A stretch of DNA of 64,000 nt from Nematostella vectensis. Taxonomy: Eukaryota > Cnidaria > Anthozoa > Actiniaria > Edwardsiidae. Shown here in pieces: positions 39,880 to 50,000 of the stretch. The first letter of the stretch is position 1, and each line of letters opens with the position of its first letter. A program made the translations under genes and the position numbers. The notes under the pieces are model-generated. The model searched no databases, had not been told where the DNA came from, and saw only the letters and a program-made list of their open reading frames with translations. The stretch lies in assembly GCF_932526225.1 (NCBI RefSeq), contig NC_064035.1, forward strand, positions 7,873,501 to 7,937,500, in the 5' to 3' direction.

Positions 39880-40880
39880 TATAGTAAAGTGACATACATC
39901 AGACGGTCACGTGATAACAGAATACCTTTACAACGCTGACAAAACAAAAAAAATTTAGCCCGATAAAATATTCTGTGTGGTGGATGTAACCTAACATTAA
40001 GCTATATGATAGAATATTCAATTGATATTTTACTAGAAACATTTTGTCGATCGATTTTACTAACCTTGCTCCATATTTGGTTGTGCTTTTAAAACTGCAC
40101 CTCTATGAGCTTCTTACTAATTGTCGTATCGTAGTTTTGCATATTTATAAAGATTTCCACGTCATTAAAGTCTGTAAACCCTGAAAATAACATGAATAAA
40201 CCATGCCGGGTTCGTTTGAACGACGCATTATCGCTTTGTTTGGTCACGTGTTTGGTTTTGGCGGGCTTTGGCTCAACACAGGGAACCCAACATGTTGGGC
40301 GTACAACTATTTTGTCGAGGGACAAAGAGTTCAAACAATCGGTTCCAAACAACTCTTTACTGTTTGTATTTCCTGACGAGTGAGTTCGAAATCTAAAATA
40401 AGTGTACATTAGTGGTTAGAATCAATTTTACAGTAATTCAAAAGAGATGAATTTGCGAACCCGATGATTTTTGTGCACTGACATACATACTTAACAGACA
40501 TACTTCCAATGTTTTGTGTATGGCTACAACTAAATTAGCACAAAACCACAGCGTACCCGAGTCATGCACCTCCCTGCTGGAAAAAAGATAGCTTTTGTTG
40601 TGCGTGTATTATGTCAGAGAGTGCGCATGTTTCCTCAGTGAGATTTTGTATTGTTAGGGAGAAAAGGCTTACTTCAAGTCTTTTTCAAGCCTATTTCAAG
40701 TTTCAAGGCATGCATTTTGTTTTTTAGAGTGGTGTAGCACTACGTTAAGTCATTCGTCTGGGTTTGTCATCTGTTTATAATGCTGGAACTTGTTATTTTC
40801 CTACAATTGGGACTTATGTGGTTTTGTGCCATACAGTTTCATCATATCCATATTTGCAAAGTTTTTGCACGTGTATCAAG
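39880..40880. other. Gene-free stretch
   Basis: A 63-codon frame at 40192-40383 has a hydrophobic stretch resembling a signal peptide (residues about 9-27), but an equally long frame runs antisense and no domain is recognisable. I make no gene call. Confidence 0.4.
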
Positions 40881-40882
40881 CA

Positions 40883-41042
40883 GGGGCGTACACAGAGGGG
40901 TGCGCAGGGTGCGCAACCCCCCTTGGTGGCCAAAAAGTGGTTCATTTATTATTAAGGAATCCCCAAATACTATGCTTTTCCAATATGATACCTATGACTG
41001 CGCATCCCCCCCCCCCCCCCCCCCCCCTGTGTACATGTGCCA
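40883..41042. mobile_element. Short inverted-repeat element (MITE) with poly-C tract
   Basis: The left end reads GGGGCGTACACAGAGGGGTGCGC. The right end, reverse-complemented, reads GGCACATGTACACAGGGGG, so GTACACAG-GGGG is shared as a terminal inverted repeat. About 20 C residues lie just inside the right end. The element at 43518-43677 and the fragment at 63921 have the same architecture. It has no coding capacity and is probably a non-autonomous DNA transposon. Confidence 0.6.
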
Positions 41043-41192
41043 TGACATTCAAAGTTAATTCTGTCCCTACGTCGTGCTTCAGCCATTCGAATTCGAATCC
41101 ACGCCGGCCGTTACAATCTTACACCGAGCCCCTGCCAGAATGCGAATTTCAACCCTGGGAACAAGGTAAGCGTTAAGCCATTAGCGTGTTCA

Positions 41193-41226
41193 GAGGTGGG
41201 GTCCGAGACCGTCCGGACCCCACCTC
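41193..41226. other. Perfect 13-bp hairpin with 8-base loop
   Basis: GAGGTGGGGTCCG at 41193-41205 is exactly complementary to CGGACCCCACCTC at 41214-41226. The loop is 41206-41213. The stem is 10/13 G+C in an AT-rich background. No downstream U-tract or coding context explains it. It may be the end of an unrecognised fold-back element. Confidence 0.7.
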
Positions 41227-42010
41227 GCTCTTCTTAAAAAATGAGTTCGACTCCGGTTGACCCCTTTTTTGTTTGTTAATTAAGAAGGTAATGGTTAATT
41301 TAGATGTATGCATTTTAATACAAAATGTTTCAAGATTCGAGCAAAGGATGCCTATTTTATCTAAATTGACCCATGGTCAGTGAATTACTACTCCGGACAC
41401 CACCATACGTTATTCTCTAAACACTCACCAGTATGCTAAATGCTTAATCATCATCGCAACTACACTCCTGGATCCAACTGCACACGGCCGTTGGAGGTCG
41501 CGATGACAAACAACTCCCGTACCCTCCCCGCTAAGACATTTTGGCGGTGACAAACAAACTATGACTAGATTTCGTCCGCAAATAGATACCCTCGCCTCCT
41601 ATACGATCATAAATGTCCTCGTAACCCTGATGTCAAATAAAGAAAGATAGAAAATACACGTTTATTTTTAAAAAAGCGAGCATACGAAACCTTAACGGGG
41701 AGGGTACGGGAGTAGTTTGTCGCGATCCCTGACAGCCGTGTCCTGACTAATTCATGCAAAGACTTTATGGCAGCAATCTGGACATTCTCCCCTCCCCATC
41801 CAATTCTCTCCCTCCCCACCCCCGACCAAAGAGTCCATTTTTAAAAGTGGGAACTAGACAAAGACAAGGCACGTATTTCCAGTACGTTTTCTAACAAACT
41901 TCTTTACGTTTTACACGAGTTCGTAGCAAACAACTATTGCATTATAGCTAGCCGTTTTCACCCTAGAGGTTTTCTCCCATGAGATATCTCTTTCTTTTTT
42001 TGGACGATAC

Positions 42011-42155
42011 AGTAGCGGATTCAGGGGGAGGGTTTAAACCCCCCTTTGGGCTGCCAGAAAGCCATATGTAACAAAAAAAAAAATACCCCCACCCCCCATT
42101 TATCACTGAGCTAACCCCCCCCCCCCCCCCTTCACCGAAAAGCTAGATCCGCCCA
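42011..42155. mobile_element. Short inverted-repeat element with poly-C tract
   Basis: The left end is AGTAGCGGATTCAGGGGGAGG. The right end, reverse-complemented, is GGCGGATCTAG, so GCGGATY-AG is shared. The interior holds runs of A and long runs of C. This is the common architecture of short MITEs in cnidarian genomes. No open frame. Confidence 0.5.
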
Positions 42156-42615
42156 TGCGATAATGCATTTGCAAAATATGTCAACGTCCCGTAGACCCCT
42201 GGCATTTTCCTCTTTCCTCGTAAATTCGCACCTTCCCACAGAATCGCTACTTACGGATTTAAGTCTTGGCATATTTTTTGGATGTTTTTTTTATTTAAAT
42301 TGAGAATTTTTATGTTAATAGTGTATCTATCGGAGGAAGAGCCTTTTATAGTGGATTCTGGGATTAAACCATTATATCATCATCATCAACTTCATTACTA
42401 TGAATAAAATGGCAAGCATTAAGAAAAGGCAAGCTGTACCGCCCTGATCAATGGAACTTCAACTTCTAATAGCGATTAATAAGCAGCTAATTCGGCAGGG
42501 AGCACAATCCAACTCTTATAAAAAAAGAACTCAATCGAGCGTTCAGTAATCTTTTTTAATCGAACAAAATCGTCTATCTGATCTTCTCTAGTTTTCGCGA
42601 AGATGACATTAAAAT

Positions 42616-42854
42616 GTGTAGTTCCAGAAAATATCCAGCCCCTCCCCCCCCATTGAGGGGATTGGAAAGTCCGGGGGGGGGGGGGGGGGTTCAAACGCCC
42701 AGGAATTTCCAGAGGGGAAGGGGGTAAAGTGCCATTTTTCCTTAACAGTTACCGTATTTATTTTTTCCAGGGGGTTGGAAATTCCAGAGGGGTGGGGGGT
42801 CATACCTCCGACCCCCTCAATAGTGGGGGTATGGATTATTTCTGGAACTACACA
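42616..42854. mobile_element. Inverted-repeat element (MITE), ~240 bp
   Basis: The left end GTGTAGTTCCAGAAAATATCC and the reverse complement of the right end, GTGTAGTTCCAGAAATAATCC, form a terminal inverted repeat. A second pair, CCATTGAGGGG and ACTATTGAGGGG, extends it. The centre has a run of about 17 G and two copies of GGAAWTTCCAGAGGGG. It has no coding capacity. Confidence 0.7.
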
Positions 42855-43517
42855 ATTACCGTCTTGCAAGATTGATAGGAGTGGCATATTGCTACTTACG
42901 ACTTAGGGCTATTTTTAAATCAATACCATGTGTATCATAAAAATATGTAGGAAACCAGAGTGACGTGCAATGAATTTCTATCTAAATATACGTGTGAAAG
43001 ATTACCGTGTCTTACTACAACTTTTGGTATTTAGTACTGTATTTGCACAACACAATATTTGATTTTGTTCTGTGACGCAATTTTTCACATTGTGTAAATT
43101 ATTTTACAGTTGAGCTTCGTTAAGCCGAATCTTAAAGGGAAGAAAAAAAGTAGTACGAGGTTTAAAAAGTATATAAAGGAACTTAAAGACAGATCAAGTA
43201 CGCTGAAAGCTCGAATAACTTGAGCTCGAGTTATCGGGTCGTTACACCCTACATTTCAAAAACCTTAAAACCCTCCTTCATTCCATTCTGTCTTTTTTCT
43301 CAATAGGAAAAATCTCCCTGAAAATAAGTGTTAGAGAACATCTTCCTGGTGAGAAACTCTTAACTCTTTAAATAAAGATTGCTAAAGCTGGGTTGTTCCT
43401 TCGTTTTTTCATTTAAAATGACTGTATTTCTAATCCGTCGGTGCAGCGGATTCAACGATATAAGTCCAGCGAACTATCGATCACTTGGCGCCGACAGCGA
43501 TCCACTTAAATACAACA

Positions 43518-43677
43518 CAAGCGCGTACCCAGGATTTTAAGGGGGGAGGGGGTGCGCAGTCATAGGTAGCATAGATAAGGTAGCATATAGATAGGGATAA
43601 TATTTGACGATAAACCACTTTTTGGCGGGGAGAGGGGATGTCCATACCCTATGCGCCCCCCTCTAGGTACGCGCCTG
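43518..43677. mobile_element. Inverted-repeat element (MITE), GCGCGTACC family
   Basis: CAAGCGCGTACC at the left and GGTACGCGCCTG at the right form the terminal inverted repeat. Just inside lie GGGGGGAGGGGGTGCGC and GCGCCCCCCTC. It ends 70 bases from the stop codon of the Hlx-like gene, so it probably lies in that gene's 3' untranslated region. Confidence 0.65.
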
Positions 43678-43747
43678 CAACCCGGGTACGGTCCAGCGGT
43701 CCAGAGCATGCGCAAGCCGTTACAAGCCACAAGATATTTATACGACA

Positions 43748-44064
43748 CTACGCTTGCTTCCCTAACTCCTCGTCCCCAGTCCCCGTAACAGTCTCTCGCG
43801 CATCTTGCCGCCATTTCATTCGTCGATTCTGAAACCAGACCTTGACTTGGTTATCCGTGAGGCCGAGCATGGACGCAAGCTGATGACGGTCTGCTTTTGT
43901 TAAGTATTTCTGAACTTGAAAACGTTTCTCAAGTCCTTTGCGTTGCAGGTTGGAAAACACTGCACGGGTCCAAGGTCTCCTTGGCTTGCGCGGTTTATGT
44001 TGGCCGGGAAGAACTTGTACCAAGTGTGCCTTGCTTAAGGAAGATCGATAATCTGGGTAGAATC
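43748..44064 (-). CDS. Hlx-like gene, exon 3 (homeodomain)
   Basis: The acceptor is TTTTTGTAG|GATTC. The exon begins FYPDYRSS, carries the whole homeodomain, and ends 16 residues after it at TAG (43750-43748). The short acidic tail ends in ELGKQA. Confidence 0.95.
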
Positions 44065-47000
44065 CTACAAAAATGGAATTCCATTTAAGCTTTGTATTTG
44101 CATTAATAAATTACTCGGGTAGCCCTTGTAAAACAGACACAACAGGCACGGGGCAAAAGTAAGACAGCCACACTAACAAGGCACGAAGCAAAAAACAGAA
44201 TGGGCGCCTTAGAGCCCCAATAAAGCCCTCATTTTTTTCCCAGAACAAATCCGACTCGGGCAGGATTGTGTCTTTGGCAAAGGCAAAAGCAGTATGCAGT
44301 AATAAGACTTGAGACTTGTGGGTTACCTGTGCATCCATTGGGGAGGTACTGGTACGAGGGGGAGCCATAGCAGGCTTCGCAGCTTGTGTTACAAATATAC
44401 GATTGTGCATGCGCGCTGTAGGGTGACATGGTCCAGTAGCTGTGATATGCTGGTTCACCTGAGGGATATGATATAAACATGATCAGATTTAAATATACGT
44501 ATTATCTTAGCAACCACCGCGGAATGAGTAGCCGCAGTGTCCCTTCCCTAAAGTCTGTATCCTTTAAAAAGGGGTCAGTACGCAGCTCTTACAAGCTGCA
44601 ATTTGATTGGGCAAATGAACAATATCCGAACCTCGACACAAAGAACGAGAAGAATAGAGACAAAAAAGCTCCTTTGTAGAACAAAGATAATAGGAGACAA
44701 AGCAGCTGCGTACTTACTCTTAAAAAAAGGTTAACAAGCAGATTCCACAGCTATTTTTCTATTTCGAATAAAAAAAATAAAAAGACGTGTAATAAAGGTG
44801 TCTTGTTGTTTGACAAAAAAAAACGTGCGCCTTGTCTAGGGTGATAACAAGATAACATATTTTCTCAAAGGAATTATTACTTTTTCCCAAGCGAAGAGAG
44901 ATAAGCGTTTTCTACGCCAAATAGAAAGAGTATCTGGTTGATCGCTATGGCCCAATCAACGGATAACCAGTCAGTGTTGAAAGGTTTAGTTCCTGCGGTC
45001 AGGGACGCATTCCTTTCTCCTTCACACATCGATGACTAGCGCGCGATTGGACGCGGTGATACGCGTTCGTTATCGCGACCTGTTCTGGCGTGATTTCATT
45101 TGCGTTTGAGATTAGGCATGTTTATAAGCGCATGATACTGCAACTCTGGCCTTATTATCTCGCTCTGATAATCTTTGTTCTGCAAAAGCTTGGCGTGATG
45201 ACATGAAAACGATAAAAAGATTACACTTCAATATAATACTTCTATTCAATAACGAGGGCAAACACTTGTTGTGGAGTTTTAAAAATATCCATATCTCTTG
45301 GGTATTCAAGTTCCTCCTACTAGTTCTTTCTGTGTCAAGTAGGCACGAGCGCACTCAAGATTTCCCTACTCCACTGAGGCGCCATTTCAATACAGAAATA
45401 ACACATTTCCCTATTGATTATTGGCGTATGTTATGCCACCTTTTGTATATCGTGTATCAACTTTATTACATCACATTAGAATCACTAAACTGAGGTGGAT
45501 ACGATAGGACATGTTCCAGGCAACATGACTGTTGCTAGCCTATACAAATAGGAATGACTGTTTGCTTAAATAAGGGAATATATGGGGTAAACGAAGAATC
45601 GCTGCTCCCAGCAGCAATACCGCATTTCGATTATTTCCAAACTCCATAGAATTTATACACACTTGTTCAGATACTATCATGATTGCCGTGTAAGCTCACT
45701 GAGATTGTTCGATAGAGCTCTATTTTATAGAATTTAAACCCCGATCGGCACATCAGAGTTCTGGGTATAATGGCAATAAAGCATGCAAAGTGATACAGAC
45801 AAAGATTAAAAGAATGTGAATAAAAAAAAAAAAAGTTTCAAATGAATTAATAAGAGATTTATGTCCGAAAGCGTATATTCATAAATTTCTCTTTAATGCA
45901 TTTTTTATACTGTACGCTTGGTTTGTGCAAAGTCCTGATCACGTGACAGGGAGCTTGAAAATCAGATAACGTCTATTTTACTGCCCTTTTAATTCCGCCG
46001 GATTTCCTAACCAGTTTTCTCTACTAACTATGAGTAAACTATTACTCGATAATCGGACACATTTTTTTTATCGTGTATACAATGCAATAAACTCTTTTAA
46101 CGAGGAAAATATATTGAAACACCTCTTATAATAATATAGTAAAACAACTCGTATTTTTATAGTGAAACACCGCCTACAATATAGTGAAACAAGTCTTACA
46201 ATATAGTGAAACGACTCGTATTTTTATAGTGAAACACCTCTTGTAATAGAGTAAAACAAGCCGTACAATATATTGTGAAACACCTCGTACAATACCGTGA
46301 AACATCTCGTAAGGTAAGAAATCCAACGTGAAACACCTCGTATAGTCCAAGTAGAGATAGTATGAAATCCAATGGACTGATAAGTTATACGTTTTCTGGT
46401 TACGCGAACGATGTAACCAACTAAATAACGTCGCCGACTAGCTATTGCAAGTCGTTCGCACGAATCTGACAAATTCAAAACGCGGTGCGCTAGGATGGGT
46501 TTGTTTGTAAAGGGTGTTTCTCAAGGTGCGTGTAAACAACGCGGGGACAGAGAGGCGGGCAAAGGCGGGGTCTTGGGCTAATAATCACACGATGTGACCA
46601 TTGGGGATCTCCGCCAGATTATGGGCTATATGATAATCGGCATTAGTTGATCACTGAGATAGTGAAAATGTCCTATCAAGCGTAATTTGAATGCCTTTTC
46701 CTGTTATTTCTAATTTATCATTTCCAGGGGAATGAATAATCAGGGAATTTTGATTGCTATCATACCGAGCAAATACGACTGCATTTAGTAAATTGGCAGC
46801 TAAACGATCATGTTTGATTGCTTGTGTTTTATCATACGTGTATTGTGTAGCCTTTTCTCCCATACTTATCTTATAATAGAGATATCGTGGCAAAACACTC
46901 AAGAATACCACTACAAAAGCTTGCAGCCGATCTTGACAAAGAACAACAGAAAACAACTTGATCAAAATATGTTAATAAAACTACATCTCGAGATGCAAGA

Positions 47001-50000
47001 AAAGTAAGCTGTTACAATAATAAAGAAAAACGCGCATGCGAAAAGATAACTGATAAACCGCTCACAAACTCGCGCTGATTAGCAAAATAAATAAACAAGC
47101 ACTTGACACAACATGCAATTATCAGGAAAAAGAAAATACACTCGCATACTGCACTCGCATACTGCACTCGCATACTGCACTCGCATACTGCACTCGCATA
47201 CTGCACTCGCATACTGCACTCGCATACTGCACTCGCATACTGCACTCGCATACTGCACTCGCATACTGCACTCGCATACTGCACTCGCATACTGCACTCG
47301 CATACTGCACTCGCATACTGCACTCGCATACTGCACTCGCATACTGCACTCGCATACTGCACTCGCATACTGCACTCGCATACTGCACTCGCATACTGCA
47401 CTCGCATACTGCACTCGCATACTGCACTCGCATACTGCACTCGCATACTGCACTCGCATACTGCACTCGCATACTGCACTCGCATACTGCACTCGCATAC
47501 TGCACTCGCATACTGCACTCGCATACTGCACTCGCATACTGCACTCACATAATGCACTCACATAATGCAATCACATACTGCAATCACATACTGCACTCAC
47601 ATACTGCAATCACATACTGCACTCACATACTGCAATCACATACTGCACTCACATACTGCACTCGCATACTGCACTCGCATACTGCACTCGCATACTGCAC
47701 TCACATACTGCACTCGCATACTGCACTCGCATACTGCAATCACATACTGCACTCACATACTGCACTCACATACTAGAGTCTTTAAAACAAAGAGCATTTG
47801 GAGGCGAGGACTAGTTGCGCGCGTTTTTTGGTTGCATTAGAAGATATATGTATACTTTTTTTTTACAAAATATTATTTTGTTTGCTTGTGCAGATGACGG
47901 CAGGCAATGACTCATTTTAAAAAAACGTACTTTACTTCGGTTTTACGATTAAAACTTTTCAATCAAATCAAACAAAATACTTTTTAGGCTAATTGCGCAA
48001 TAACCGTTTTGATCTGTAATACTGAATTTCAGATGTGAATTGATTTATCACTAATAATAGAAAAAAAATAAATATGATTTTTTAAGCAGTTTGATAAATC
48101 GGATGGATTCTTTCCTCTTTGCGATTAACTATTAGGGAACGTCAGCATTATTATAATACTGTCAATTGTTAAGGCTAGTTTCCATATAATAGCACTCGAT
48201 TGAACACGATGCGTGCACGATTATATGGAAACTCACCCTGCGATCGTGCACGATTATATGGAAACCACTTTGCGATCTGTTGCGATCGTAGGTAAAATAA
48301 GCTGCGATCGTGTGCGATCGACTGCGATCATATGGGAACCAACCTTAAAGTTTAGTTAAAATAAAACAATAATACCACATGCGCTACAAAAGCATGCCAC
48401 AGTGTCGAACATAGGGTGCCCTCACAGAGCAAGATAAAGAAAAAACTTTCCAACAGTGTTAAGTCTAGGGTGCCCTCACAGAGCAAGAGAAAAAAAGTTT
48501 GCAACAGTGTCTAGTCTAGCAAGCTCTCACAGAACAAGAAAAAAAAGACAACTTTCAAACAATGTTATGTCTAGGGTGCTTTCACAGCGTTTTCCAGCAC
48601 GTTTTTGTTCGTGTTGTATGGGTGGTCTAGACACACTTCAAAACCTATAATGAGTATGCAACAAAACAAGAAACCATAAACCAAAATGCGATATGTAAGA
48701 ACCCCCAGAGCTCAAGGCAATTAGTTAGTTCTGAGCAGCGTCTTCCTGAATGGGGCAGTGACCTTGCATGGGCCTGGCATGACAAGATGGCAAAGGCCGA
48801 TGACGACGTTCCATTTGAACACTTTATCGCATTGAAAATAGAGTTCGGTAAACACAAACAGTTTGTTACAGCATCCCGGCCCATCTGGCATTGTTCTACA
48901 CGCCACTAGATATGCCCCCCTTAGCGATAAGCGAATTAGCCAAATTATCGACTCAAAGCCTGCAATAAAGGGCCTATTATACCTTATGAAACACCGTGTT
49001 TACTACCAAGTTAAGTTAGGAAACTCAAAGAGCGCGCGTGTACAGTTTACAAGAGTAAATACTGTTTGCAAGCTGGCAGACCGAGCAACTTGCAATAGCA
49101 AATGAAACGTAATCTCAAGCCATTTAGTGAACTAGAGGTCCAAAACCACTTGAAAACGTCACAGCAAAAATCCGGAGCATTTAAGAGCTATTATCAGGGG
49201 CATTTAAGCTTTTGAGAAAATTCCATCAAGGACCTATTGACGGCACGAATGGTCAATATACCGTGATAATCTAGTGTAATGGATGCGCTATGGAGGACGG
49301 TCGACATGTTTGTGTAACCGTAACACCATCAGTGCTAATGGAAAACGCAAACATCTCAGTCCAGCTGCTAGTACAAATACGAAAGGAAGCATTCAAACCA
49401 ACAGTTAAACACGTTTTAAAATCTTCCGGTTAAACCCAGCCTGGTAAGGCACTCAGACCGCCTGGTTAAAACGAACAGATAATCAAAACTCCCCAAAGTC
49501 TGCAATGATAACTTTTACCTGGTTATTAAGGACGCGAAACTACGCACTTTCGGGAAATTCCACTCCTCATTTTAAAATCCCTTTTATTTATTATCATGGT
49601 TTATTGTCCAATATCGTTGACACCAAGCTAGACAATGAAGTTATCGATTCTAGACTAGACGCGACTACTCTGTGGCGCGACCTCTCTCTCTCTTAGCGCG
49701 CACGACGTATCTGATCAGGAAATTCGCAGTTTTTTACCCATATGTTTGAGTTTCACCCCCTCTCTTCCTGAAACACTCGGTGTTATTAGTTAAACGATCG
49801 ATTTTGTGTTTCCGTCGTTGATTTTCCGCGGTTTCCAAACGCAATGGCAACTAACTTTGATCGAGAGAAACGCTATCCGGAGGTTGCGCTATGCACAAAT
49901 CGCTAAAAACAATGCAAATCTTATCTAAAGCATTTACAGGCCGTTTTATAGTCTGTATTATGCTTTCATCGTTCCTATATCAGGACGCTTTTACATACGA

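Noticed and set aside
40192-40383. Small secreted protein with a signal-like N-terminus
   Set aside because: The 63-codon frame has a longer frame antisense, no mature domain, no cysteine pattern and no promoter support.
47012-47840. Six overlapping frames of 75-180 codons rich in Cys or His/Thr
   Set aside because: They are produced by the stop-free 13-bp array, where every frame reads the same cycle.
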